Shown one piece after another: positions 1 to 7,560 of a DNA stretch of 32,028 nucleotides. The position numbers and the translations under genes were made by a program. The stretch is from positions 1 to 32,028 of the forward strand of contig CABULH010000030.1 of the NCBI GenBank assembly GCA_902492455.1, in the 5' to 3' direction. Source of the stretch: an uncultured Oscillospiraceae bacterium. GTDB taxonomy: Bacteria > Bacillota > Clostridia > Oscillospirales > Acutalibacteraceae. The notes under the pieces are model-generated. The model saw only the letters and a program-made list of their open reading frames with translations, made no database searches and was not told the DNA's origin. Within the stretch, counting starts at the first letter, position 1. Every line of letters begins with the position of its first letter.

Positions 1-91
1 CCAGCCCGACATCGACGGCGGCCTGATCGGCGGCGCCTCCCTGAAGCCCGAGCAGTTTGTGGAGATCATCAACGCCGCCAACCAGGAGTGA
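1..91 (+). CDS. tpiA: triosephosphate isomerase, C-terminal end only
   Basis: The last 29 codons of an open frame that enters from the left edge and stops with TGA at 89-91. The visible residues include DIDGGLIGGASLKPEQF, which matches the conserved C-terminal phosphate-binding loop of triosephosphate isomerase (usually DIDGxLVGGASLKxxxF). The enzyme interconverts dihydroxyacetone phosphate and glyceraldehyde 3-phosphate in glycolysis, in the cytoplasm. The stop lies 46 bases before gpmI on the same strand, and tpiA-gpmI adjacency is common in Firmicutes glycolytic operons, so co-transcription is likely. Almost every codon ends in G or C, unlike most of the window. Confidence 0.9.
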   Translation, partial: QPDIDGGLIGGASLKPEQFVEIINAANQE

Positions 92-137
92 GTTCCGGCG
101 GAAGGTTTTGTGAGAAAGCGAGCGAGACGAGATTTCT

Positions 138-1655
138 ATGAACAAAACACCAACGACTCTGATCATCATGGACGGCTTCGGCCTGCGGCAGGAGACGGAG
201 GGCAACGCCATCCGCGCCGCCGCCACGCCCCGGCTGGACCAGTTTTTCCGGGAGTATGCCCACACCACGCTCCGGGCCTCCGGCCTGGACGTGGGCCTGC
301 CGGACGGGCAGATGGGCAACAGCGAGGTGGGCCACACCAACATCGGCGCCGGCCGGGTGGTGTATCAGGAGCTGACCCGTATCACCAAAGCGATCCGGGA
401 CGGCGAGTTTTTTGAAAATCCTGCCCTGAAAAAAGCCATGGAAAACGCGGCAAAACCGGGAGTCGCTCTGCATCTGGCGGGACTGCTGTCCGACGGTGGT
501 GTCCACAGCCACAACACACATCTTTACGGCCTGCTGGAAATGGCAAAAAAAATAGGAGTTCAGCAGGTATTCGTCCATTGCCTGATGGACGGCCGCGATG
601 TTCCCCCAACCTCCGGCAAAGGCTTTGTGGAGGAACTGCAGGCCAAAATGCAGGAGATCGGCGTTGGGCGCATCGCCACTGTAATGGGCCGCTACTATGC
701 CATGGACAGGGATAACCGCTGGGAGCGGGTAGAGAAGGCTTACGCGGCCATGGTGTACGGCGAAGGGGTGCAGAATCCGAATCCTGCCGCCGCTGTGGAA
801 GCCTCTTATGCGGCGGATGTCACCGATGAATTCGTGGTGCCGGTAGTCTGCGACAAGGATGGCCGGATCAAAGCCGGCGACTCGGTGGTTTTCTTCAACT
901 TCCGCCCCGACCGTGCCCGGGAGATTACCCGCACGCTGGTGGATCCGGATTTCACCGGCTTTACTCGCAGGAATGGCTTCTTCCCCTTAACCTATGTCTG
1001 CATGACCCAATACGACGCCACCATGCCGGGAGTGGAAGTGGCTTTCCATCCACAGTCCCTTACCAATACCATGGGTGAATACATCAGTGATCAGGGAATG
1101 ACCCAGCTGCGTATCGCGGAGACGGAGAAATACGCTCATGTGACCTTTTTCTTCAACGGCGGCGTGGAAAAGGAATTTCCGGGTGAGGACCGGGTACTGA
1201 TCAATTCTCCAAAGGTGGCCACCTATGATCTGCAGCCGGAAATGAGCGCGGTGCCGGTCTGTGATGCAGTGGTGGAGCGCATTTGTTCGGGGAAATACGA
1301 TATGGTGATTCTGAACTTCGCCAACTGCGATATGGTCGGACATACCGGCGTCTTTGATGCGGCGGTGAAGGCGGTGGAAACCGTGGATACCTGCGCTGGC
1401 CGGGTGGCGCAGGCTGTGAGAGAGATGGAAGGCGTGCTGCTGATTACCGCTGATCATGGCAACGCGGATAAGATGTACGAGCCGGACGGCTCTCCCTTCA
1501 CCGCCCATACCACCAATCTGGTGCCTTTCTGTGTGGTGGGCTATCCCTGCTCCCTGCGGGAAGGCGGAAAGCTGGCGGATATCGCCCCCACCATGCTGCG
1601 GATTATGGGACTGCCTCAGCCCAAGGAAATGGACGGCTGCAGCCTGATTCAGTAA
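138..1655 (+). CDS. gpmI: 2,3-bisphosphoglycerate-independent phosphoglycerate mutase
   Basis: 505 aa, the usual length of the family (about 505-515). It interconverts 3- and 2-phosphoglycerate in glycolysis using two Mn ions and a phosphoserine intermediate, in the cytoplasm. Visible motifs are the N-terminal metal site IIMDGFG (Asp12), the catalytic serine in MGNSEVGHTNIGAGR (Ser62, the same number as in the Geobacillus stearothermophilus enzyme), HCLMDGRDVPP, the substrate-binding NFRPDRARE, and the second metal-site motifs NFANCDMVGHTG and ITADHGNAD near the C terminus. The ATG at 138 gives the canonical N terminus, although the upstream Shine-Dalgarno is weak (acgag). It follows tpiA by 46 bp. 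Third-position GC falls sharply at about codon 90; see findings. Function is very secure. Confidence 0.97.
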   Translation: MNKTPTTLIIMDGFGLRQETEGNAIRAAATPRLDQFFREYAHTTLRASGLDVGLPDGQMGNSEVGHTNIGAGRVVYQELTRITKAIRDGEFFENPALKKAMENAAKPGVALHLAGLLSDGGVHSHNTHLYGLLEMAKKIGVQQVFVHCLMDGRDVPPTSGKGFVEELQAKMQEIGVGRIATVMGRYYAMDRDNRWERVEKAYAAMVYGEGVQNPNPAAAVEASYAADVTDEFVVPVVCDKDGRIKAGDSVVFFNFRPDRAREITRTLVDPDFTGFTRRNGFFPLTYVCMTQYDATMPGVEVAFHPQSLTNTMGEYISDQGMTQLRIAETEKYAHVTFFFNGGVEKEFPGEDRVLINSPKVATYDLQPEMSAVPVCDAVVERICSGKYDMVILNFANCDMVGHTGVFDAAVKAVETVDTCAGRVAQAVREMEGVLLITADHGNADKMYEPDGSPFTAHTTNLVPFCVVGYPCSLREGGKLADIAPTMLRIMGLPQPKEMDGCSLIQ

Positions 1656-1672
1656 AAACAACAAGCCAAGAA

Positions 1673-1704
1673 AAAGAGGGGGAATCGAATGATTCCCCCT
1701 CTTT
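1673..1704. terminator. bidirectional intrinsic terminator between gpmI and the minus-strand pair
   Basis: A perfect 14-bp stem (1673-1686 with 1691-1704) with a 4-base GAAT loop lies 17 bases after the gpmI stop. Read on the plus strand the T-run is short and inside the stem. Read on the minus strand the stem is followed by further Ts. It therefore probably ends both the gpmI transcript and the convergent minus-strand transcript whose last gene stops at 1832. Confidence 0.8.
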
Positions 1705-1831
1705 CGATGTCTGTAGGCGGGTGATTGAACTGCTTTCCACGGAGAGAAGGGAACTGACGTTTCTCCGGCAAGCCGCAGGCTTGGCGCTGCACCACCCCTC
1801 CCTGCGATATCCTTTTTAACAGGTTTTTCTC

Positions 1832-2242
1832 TTACTTCTCTTCCACGTTGTTCTTCGGTGTCAGCCCATAAAGAAGCAGGGCGGAGCCTATCGTCAAACT
1901 GCCGAAAATCCAATAAATGGGGATCAAATCGGATGTGGTGCCGTAGATTTCCAGGATGCCGGAGGCGCAGCTGCCCACAGTGAGCGCGGCTAGTCCCGCG
2001 TGGTAGAGGCTGACGGCACGGCTGTCGGGGAAAAAGCGGCCTTTCCAAGCCAAGAGCAGAAAGGGCACGGTCCCGCCTGCCAATGGAAAAAGGAAAAAAT
2101 ACAGCATGTGATAGGAATAAACGCCGTGACTGAAAAGCTCATAGATCATACCGAAAAGAGCGCATAACAGGGCCAGGACCAGATCAAGCAGAGCAGTTTT
2201 CAGCGTTTTTATTTTCTGAGAATCAAATACCGATATACACAA
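1832..2242 (-). CDS. small multi-pass membrane protein, unknown function
   Basis: 136 aa with four hydrophobic stretches, roughly residues 17-36, 45-67, 77-100 and 105-126, so an integral membrane protein of about four helices. No family is recognised. The longest reading starts with TTG at 2242 and overlaps the end of the phosphodiester-glycosidase gene by 20 bp. A GGAG lies about 11 bases upstream, so the start is plausible but not certain; a later start would remove part of the N terminus. The overlap implies translational coupling and a shared transcript, ending at the hairpin at 1673-1704. A role linked to the upstream cell-envelope protein is inference from that coupling only. Confidence 0.6.
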   Translation of the reverse strand: MCISVFDSQKIKTLKTALLDLVLALLCALFGMIYELFSHGVYSYHMLYFFLFPLAGGTVPFLLLAWKGRFFPDSRAVSLYHAGLAALTVGSCASGILEIYGTTSDLIPIYWIFGSLTIGSALLLYGLTPKNNVEEK

Positions 2243-3170
2243 TGTCGCTCACACTCCGTTCTTTTATGGCGCCGTTGGTAGTGGGATGGTTGATGACTTC
2301 CCCGTTAAAAACCATGGTGGAGGAGCCGCCGCCATCCAGATTATAGGCGGTTTTGACTCCCATTTCCTGCAGAAAAAGCGCCAATTGATACAAGGAAAGC
2401 CCTTGGCTTTGGGAGGTGCGGCCATCCGCCACCACCATCAGGTAATGCAGGGAATCAAGGAGTGCTATAGCGGTACGAGGGTTGCTGGCCATGGCTTTAT
2501 CCACCTCCTCTCCGCTGGAAACCGCAACGATGCCGTCCTTAACCAGAGCGGGACCAAAGGAGAGAATCTGCTGCGCCCCTTCCGCTGCCAGATCCGCTGC
2601 GGAAACCGTCCCTTCAGTGATGATCTCAAAGGAACCATCCGCCCAAATCACCAGATCCTCTTGGTCGGTTCCCGCAGCGGTTTCCCGATACAGAACCCCA
2701 TTTCGCAGGACGTAGCCCTTGGTCTGGGAACCGTAAAAATCACCATTGATGGCAAGAATGGCATCGCAGTCCGCGGCGATTTGCGAGGTCTTTGCTTTGA
2801 TGTTCCGGCCATAGGTACTTTGGGCTAAAGCGGTTTTCAGATATTCCGAACCGGAGAGACGGATATCCGCCACATAAATATCGGTATTGTACTGCCGATA
2901 GGCGGAGAGGACGATATGGATATTTTCATCCATATAGGAATTCTCTGTCACCGCAGGATAGGAAAGGAAATCTGTATCTGAAACTGGATCAACGGAACTG
3001 CAGCCGGATAAAGGATCTTCCATATCTGAAGCGGTGTTATGCTCTCCGTTTTCCGCCGGCAGATAGGCCCGGGGGATGACAAAAGCATCCAGCAACACAT
3101 AGATGGTAAAAGCTGTCAGCAGAAATCCATATAAAACTTTGAAAATATGCCTGCGTATTGCAGAAACCAT
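2223..3170 (-). CDS. membrane-anchored phosphodiester glycosidase domain (NAGPA-like) protein
   Basis: 315 aa. One N-terminal membrane helix (about residues 12-30, followed by VIPRAYLP) is followed by an acidic linker and an extracellular domain. The domain carries hallmarks of the phosphodiester glycosidase family (NAGPA, PF09992): AINGDFYG, FGPALVKDG, NPRTAIAL, and the C-terminal block YNLDGGGSSTMVFNGEVINHP with a nearby RSVSD. Family members remove sugars linked through phosphodiesters; in Firmicutes, members act on the cell envelope or exopolysaccharide, but the substrate here is unknown. I chose ATG at 3170 because AGAGG lies 8 bases upstream; the in-frame GTG at 3179 sits inside that ribosome-binding site. 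It is transcribed away from the GGDEF/EAL gene and overlaps the small membrane protein downstream. Confidence 0.85.
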   Translation of the reverse strand: MVSAIRRHIFKVLYGFLLTAFTIYVLLDAFVIPRAYLPAENGEHNTASDMEDPLSGCSSVDPVSDTDFLSYPAVTENSYMDENIHIVLSAYRQYNTDIYVADIRLSGSEYLKTALAQSTYGRNIKAKTSQIAADCDAILAINGDFYGSQTKGYVLRNGVLYRETAAGTDQEDLVIWADGSFEIITEGTVSAADLAAEGAQQILSFGPALVKDGIVAVSSGEEVDKAMASNPRTAIALLDSLHYLMVVADGRTSQSQGLSLYQLALFLQEMGVKTAYNLDGGGSSTMVFNGEVINHPTTNGAIKERSVSDIVYIGI

Positions 3171-3205
3171 AACGATCACCTCTTTTTCAAAAGTGCAGCC
3201 TGCTG

Positions 3206-3236
3206 ATTATAGTAAACCCCTCTTCATTTAAATGAA
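3206..3236 (-). promoter_or_regulatory. candidate promoter and palindrome upstream of the phosphodiester-glycosidase gene
   Basis: On the minus strand a perfect -10 box TATAAT occupies 3206-3211. The -35 region 17 bases upstream (3229-3234) is poor and lies inside a perfect 14-bp palindrome, TTCATTTAAATGAA, at 3223-3236. A palindrome over a weak -35 suggests a dimeric regulator, but it is AT-rich and could be chance. Confidence 0.45.
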
Positions 3237-3334
3237 CTTAAATTATTTCCACTCCTTTTAAGGGTTGTATTTTTCAAAAAGATTTGGTACCATAATTATA
3301 TATGTTGTGTATGTTATTTGGAGGACGCAGACAC

Positions 3335-5581
3335 ATGGGGAAGAGACAACGGCAAGACTATAGACCGGAAATAGACCGCCCGTTGCATAAATGGCTTTTG
3401 GTGATCCTGGTGCTGCTGATTGTACTGGTTTGTATCGCCACCTCTGTCAATGCCAATCAACTGAAGAAAAACATTGACAATCGAACCCATTCCTATATGA
3501 AGGCTGTTTCCTTTCAGGTTGCCAGAGAGATCGATTATCGGATTTTCAAGGTATCACAGGATCTGGAAATGATGGCAGACAGTCTGATTCAGATTGGGGG
3601 CTTCGATGCGCAGCAGGAGTTCCTTGAACGGAAGACAAAAATTTTGGGATTCACGCAGCTTGCGGTGGCGGATTTGGAAGGCAATGCCTATTATAACGAC
3701 GGTACAAAGCAGAATATCTGGGATAACAGCGTATTTCAAAAATCCTTATTAGGCGAATCGGGCGTTTCTTTTCTTGAGAACCAAACCGTCATGTATACGT
3801 ATCCGATCAGAGTTGACGCTACGGTAGAGGGCGTCATCGTTGGTATCCGAGACAAGGCCAATATGCAGGCATTGATGAAAAGCGAAAGCTTTGACGGCAA
3901 TGGCGTATCGTGTATCATCGATAGTAACGGCGATGTGCTGGTTTCTCCTGAGGATCTGTATTTTTTTCTGGAGCTGGAGAGCATCTATGAGGCGAATCAG
4001 GACCGGGATTTGATCGAGAATGTCGAGCAGATGAAAATCGATATGAGCGAAAACCGAGATGGGGATTTGGCCTTTACCACGAAGGACGGCCAAGAGATGC
4101 TGATGGCCTATAATTCGATGAATACCTATGGCTGGGTTCTGCTGACCATGCTGCCCGCAGACATCCTCTCCCGGGATATCGATCATAATATAGGGATCAC
4201 CATGCTGATTACCGCCGCCACTTTGCTGATTTTGGCCCTGTCGGTTTTTATACTTCTGTATTTCTTCCGCAGCTATCGGCGGCGGGTGGAACAGGTGATA
4301 TTAGTTGATCCTCTGACTGGAAAGATGAACAACTATCATTTCCTATTATCCAGCGCGAACCTCATCCAATCGGCGCCGCCCTTCACCTATTGTATGGTGT
4401 CTCTGAATATCAAAGGGTTCAAACTCATTAATGAAAATTACGGCCGTGCGGAGGGAGACAATACCCTGCGGTATGTGTTTCAGATGATCAGATCGCAGCT
4501 GAAGGAGGGCGAGCTGGCGGCCCGGGGAGAAGCGGACAATTTCTATGTATGTCTGCGGGAAAACCGGGCGGAGGATGTGCAGGAGCGGCTGCAGAAAATA
4601 ACAGAGGCAATCAATTCCTTCAACATCGGCGCTAAGGTGGCGTACCGGTTCACCATTCTGCAGGGGGCTTATCTGGTAGGGGATCCTTCTTTGGATATCA
4701 GCGCCATACAGGATCGGGCAAAAATTGCCCGCGGCAGCATAAAACCGGAAAATGAAGGAGTATGCGCTTTTTATAATGAAGACCTTATCCGCCGCCTCCA
4801 GCAGGAGACGGATCTTTGCAGCTATTTGGAGACTTCCTTGAAAAATGGGGACTTCAAGGTCTATCTGCAGCCTAAAATCCGGCTGTCGGACGGCCGGATC
4901 TCCGGTGCCGAGGCGTTGGTCCGTTGGCTGCATCCCCAACTTGGGTTGATACCCCCTGATGAGTTTATCCCGCTTTTTGAAAAGAATGGTACCATCAGCA
5001 AGGTGGATCGTTTTGTTTTTGAAAAAACCTGTGCGTTCCAGGAGGAACGTATGCAGCAGGGCAAGGAGCTTTTCCACATTTCCGTCAATCTTTCCCGGTA
5101 TAACTTCAAGAACAGGCGTCTTTTGGAGGAATATGATGATATCCGTAAACAGCATCATCTGCCTCGTGGTGTGATGGAACTGGAATTGACAGAGTCCATT
5201 ATTTTCGATGGCAGCGGCATAGAATATGTCAGGAATATGATTAAGCAGATGCACAAGACGGGTTTCGCCTGTTCACTGGATGATTTCGGCTTCGGGTATT
5301 CTTCTCTGGGCCTGCTCAGTAAACTGGAAGTGGATACCATCAAGCTGGATAAGATTTTCTTTACCGGGGATGCGCGCTCGGAAGCTGTGGTGGAATCGAT
5401 GGTGGCCTTGTGCCGGAAGCTGAAGATAGAAACGGTAGCGGAAGGCATTGAATCCCCCGCTCAACTGGAATTTCTTCGCCGAATCGGCTGCGATATGGTG
5501 CAGGGATTCGTGTATGCCAGACCCATGCCGATAGCGGAATTTATTCAGTGGGCGGAGGAAAATCCCAGTCAGAAGTTCTGA
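3335..5581 (+). CDS. membrane GGDEF/EAL protein, probable c-di-GMP phosphodiesterase with degenerate GGDEF
   Basis: 748 aa. A membrane helix at about 18-40, an extracellular sensor region of about 245 residues resembling a Cache domain, and a second helix at about 286-308 precede cytoplasmic GGDEF and EAL domains. The GGDEF signature reads GEADN at 398-402, so cyclase activity is very unlikely, though the domain may still bind nucleotide. The EAL domain keeps GAEALVRW (EAL at 526-528), ISVNLSRYN, ELELTES, the SLDDFG loop (Asp649-Asp650), KLDK and VAEGIES, the expected metal and catalytic residues. It therefore probably hydrolyses c-di-GMP in response to an extracellular signal. ATG 3335 is preferred over ATG 3302 because GGAGG lies 10 bases before it. 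The gene stands alone between divergent and convergent neighbours. Confidence 0.9.
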   Translation: MGKRQRQDYRPEIDRPLHKWLLVILVLLIVLVCIATSVNANQLKKNIDNRTHSYMKAVSFQVAREIDYRIFKVSQDLEMMADSLIQIGGFDAQQEFLERKTKILGFTQLAVADLEGNAYYNDGTKQNIWDNSVFQKSLLGESGVSFLENQTVMYTYPIRVDATVEGVIVGIRDKANMQALMKSESFDGNGVSCIIDSNGDVLVSPEDLYFFLELESIYEANQDRDLIENVEQMKIDMSENRDGDLAFTTKDGQEMLMAYNSMNTYGWVLLTMLPADILSRDIDHNIGITMLITAATLLILALSVFILLYFFRSYRRRVEQVILVDPLTGKMNNYHFLLSSANLIQSAPPFTYCMVSLNIKGFKLINENYGRAEGDNTLRYVFQMIRSQLKEGELAARGEADNFYVCLRENRAEDVQERLQKITEAINSFNIGAKVAYRFTILQGAYLVGDPSLDISAIQDRAKIARGSIKPENEGVCAFYNEDLIRRLQQETDLCSYLETSLKNGDFKVYLQPKIRLSDGRISGAEALVRWLHPQLGLIPPDEFIPLFEKNGTISKVDRFVFEKTCAFQEERMQQGKELFHISVNLSRYNFKNRRLLEEYDDIRKQHHLPRGVMELELTESIIFDGSGIEYVRNMIKQMHKTGFACSLDDFGFGYSSLGLLSKLEVDTIKLDKIFFTGDARSEAVVESMVALCRKLKIETVAEGIESPAQLEFLRRIGCDMVQGFVYARPMPIAEFIQWAEENPSQKF

Positions 5582-5589
5582 TAGATAGT

Positions 5590-5629
5590 ATAAACGAGGG
5601 ACCGGCCAATATGCCGGTCCCTCGTTTAT
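5590..5629. terminator. bidirectional intrinsic terminator between convergent genes
   Basis: A perfect 16-bp inverted repeat (5591-5606 with 5613-5628, extendable by one A-T pair) has a 6-base loop and lies about 10 bases after the EAL gene stop. The outer stem is A/T-rich on both sides, giving a U-rich end in either direction. The minus-strand beta-helix gene stops at 5688, so this hairpin can serve both transcripts. Confidence 0.85.
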
Positions 5630-5687
5630 GTTTGAAGTCCTGTCTGTGTGTCAAGTATAACGATAATCGATCCGGATTTATCCGAAC

Positions 5688-7301
5688 TCAGTTTTGGGTA
5701 TTCAACTGGATATTGGACAGGGAACAGCTGCCGCCATAGCGGAAGGCCAGATCTTCCAGCTTCTCTGTTCGGATACCGGCATTATAAATATCGTCAAGAT
5801 AGATGTTGCCGATGTTGCCCCCCTTGGTATTGCTTATCTGAATTCGATAATCGGTATTAAACCGGATATTCTCAAAATAGATGTCGTAGATATTGGTACC
5901 GTCGTTCTCACCGTAAATGCTGATGGGCCAGAAGTCGGTTCGGTAGATTTCGATATTGTTGAAGTGAATGTCATAGACCTTGGTCGCATCCCAGGAGGTT
6001 ACCACCAGCGCGCCGAGATTTTCGCTCCAGGAAGCCTGATTGAACAGAACGGCGCAATCTTCAAACCAGACGTTATGGGTATCCCGCACCGTTTCGGCGA
6101 TAACGCCGATGGCACGGGTTTTATCGGCCCACGCTTGGCAGTTTTTAAAGCGGATATTATTGTTGACAATGGGATAGCTGTCCTCCCGGGACAGGGTGGA
6201 TTTCACCAGGAACACGTCGTCGCCGGTACGAACAAAACAATTTTCCACGGTGGCATCCTCGCAGTCGATCATGGTGATTCCGTCGCTGTTTTCCCGATAA
6301 CCGATGAGGACCATATCATAGACACGCACGTTCTTCGTCTGTGCGGTGGGGATCGTCCAATGGGAACTGTTCAACAGGGTCAGCCCGGAAAGCTCCATAT
6401 TGTCTGCACGGGTGAAGGCAATGGGGCAGTAGGTATGCCAGGCCTGCCCGGAGAAGTCAACTAGGGCATGCCCCTGTATTTTGACATTTGGCGTTCCCCA
6501 GCCGTGCAGAAAGCCGCCTCCGTTGTTGAGATTCAGCGCCTTGACATAGGTACCGGTTTCAAAGTACACCATGGAATCCCGCAGAAGGGTGATGTCGTAT
6601 AGCTCATAGCTGCCCTTGGTAAAATACAGCACGGTGTTGGGGGAAGTGGTCAGTTTATCGTATCGGCCGGGGGACATCTTTAGTACCCGGTATCCCTCCG
6701 GGCATACAAAGGGCTCCTCCTCCCGGACAATAAAGGTTAACGGATAGGTATGGCTGTCATCAAAGATCATGGTATAGTAGCCCAGTTCTGTCAAGCGGGC
6801 TGTCACCTTTCCTCCCGTCAGATTAGCGCTGACGGCACTGCTTTCCGGCAGGACCGTACAGGAAGCGGGCGACAACTGCCCTAGTGAGATTTCCAGATCC
6901 ATAGACAATTTCTCATCCCGTGGATTGCTGACTTCGATATATACAAAGCTGTGGATGCTGGTGGTGGCGCGAGTAGCGTAAACCGGATAGTTTTCCCCAT
7001 TGACGGTGACAGTGAAATAAGGGCTGGTAACCAGCCCACGGTCGGTGGGGCCGTTATACCAGTTGCCGTCCGCCTGCTTGACCTGCGCCGCATAGGTGGG
7101 GGCATCCTCAAAGGTGAGCGTCTCGGCGGGATAGTCGATGGAGGAATACGTCACCCCTTCCGTAGGCTTGCTGGGATCCGGCTCACCGTCGGAATTTGTT
7201 TGGCTGCTGCTGTCATCAGAGGCTGCCGGTGTTCCCGTGCAGGAGGTCAACAGTAAAAGAGTGCCCAGACTGAGAAGCAGCGATAGTATTCTTTTCATCA
7301 T
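5688..7301 (-). CDS. secreted lipoprotein with right-handed beta-helix (GH28-like, clan GH-N type)
   Basis: 537 aa from ATG 7301. The N terminus MMKRILSLLLSLGTLLLLTSC is a lipoprotein signal with lipobox LTSC, followed by a Ser/Asp-rich linker, so the protein is surface-tethered. An N-terminal beta-domain (about 50-200) precedes a beta-helix with repeated short strands. Three acidic residues align with the GH28 catalytic triad: NSDG (Asp340) and GDD (Asp361, Asp362), with the same 21-residue spacing as Asp180/201/202 of Aspergillus niger polygalacturonase II. The GHG and RIK motifs that read galacturonate are absent, so pectin is unlikely as substrate; a neutral glycan hydrolase of clan GH-N fits better. 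The start was chosen because a GGAG lies about 12 bases upstream and it gives the lipoprotein signal. Monocistronic, with its own promoter and terminators. Confidence 0.75.
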   Translation of the reverse strand: MMKRILSLLLSLGTLLLLTSCTGTPAASDDSSSQTNSDGEPDPSKPTEGVTYSSIDYPAETLTFEDAPTYAAQVKQADGNWYNGPTDRGLVTSPYFTVTVNGENYPVYATRATTSIHSFVYIEVSNPRDEKLSMDLEISLGQLSPASCTVLPESSAVSANLTGGKVTARLTELGYYTMIFDDSHTYPLTFIVREEEPFVCPEGYRVLKMSPGRYDKLTTSPNTVLYFTKGSYELYDITLLRDSMVYFETGTYVKALNLNNGGGFLHGWGTPNVKIQGHALVDFSGQAWHTYCPIAFTRADNMELSGLTLLNSSHWTIPTAQTKNVRVYDMVLIGYRENSDGITMIDCEDATVENCFVRTGDDVFLVKSTLSREDSYPIVNNNIRFKNCQAWADKTRAIGVIAETVRDTHNVWFEDCAVLFNQASWSENLGALVVTSWDATKVYDIHFNNIEIYRTDFWPISIYGENDGTNIYDIYFENIRFNTDYRIQISNTKGGNIGNIYLDDIYNAGIRTEKLEDLAFRYGGSCSLSNIQLNTQN

Positions 7302-7421
7302 GATCCATTCCATCTCCAGTCTATTTCTTTTATGACGCCTGGTCTCGTTCAATCAACATGTGCCGCTGGGATACAGGACGTTGCAATAAATGCACAATAA
7401 TCGCTATTTAATAATGTCTTT

Positions 7422-7450
7422 ATTATACACTTACACTCGTTTCTTTGGAA
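7422..7450 (-). promoter_or_regulatory. promoter of the beta-helix lipoprotein gene
   Basis: On the minus strand, TATAAT at 7422-7427 and TTCCAA at 7445-7450 (3 of 6 to TTGACA) are separated by 17 bases. Transcription would start near 7415 and give a leader of about 115 bases. The weak -35 suggests activation by a regulator. Confidence 0.55.
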
Positions 7451-7498
7451 TACATATTTGTTTCCTGATCCTTGGGCAGATAATCGCTTGAATAAAAG

Positions 7499-7536
7499 AA
7501 AAGAGGGGGAAGATCCTGGAATCTTCCCCCTTTTCG
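7499..7536 (-). terminator. intrinsic terminator at the end of the GH94-GH1 operon
   Basis: An inverted repeat (AGGGGGAAGAT near 7504-7514 with its complement at 7521-7531, loop of about 6) is followed on the minus strand by CTTTTCTTTTATT. It sits about 25 bases past the stop at 7561 and separates this operon from the beta-helix gene downstream. Confidence 0.8.
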
Positions 7537-7560
7537 GATGATATGAAAGGATTAAAAGGG

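Noticed and set aside
987..2048. 353-codon minus-strand reading frame across the 3' half of gpmI and the following region
   Set aside because: It is antisense to the well-supported gpmI, overlaps the terminator and the real minus-strand gene, and has His/Gln/Arg-rich composition typical of a shadow frame.
3171..3179. Upstream GTG start for the phosphodiester-glycosidase gene
   Set aside because: The GTG lies within the ribosome-binding site that serves the ATG at 3170.
4346..5254. 302-codon minus-strand frame opposite the GGDEF/EAL gene
   Set aside because: Fully antisense to conserved EAL coding sequence with no protein-family features.
7428..7500. Possible degenerate copy of the TCAGAAT repeat upstream of the beta-helix lipoprotein gene
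   Set aside because: Only a TCAGGAA-like stretch is present and the second half-site does not fall in the 19-bp register, so shared regulation is not supported.
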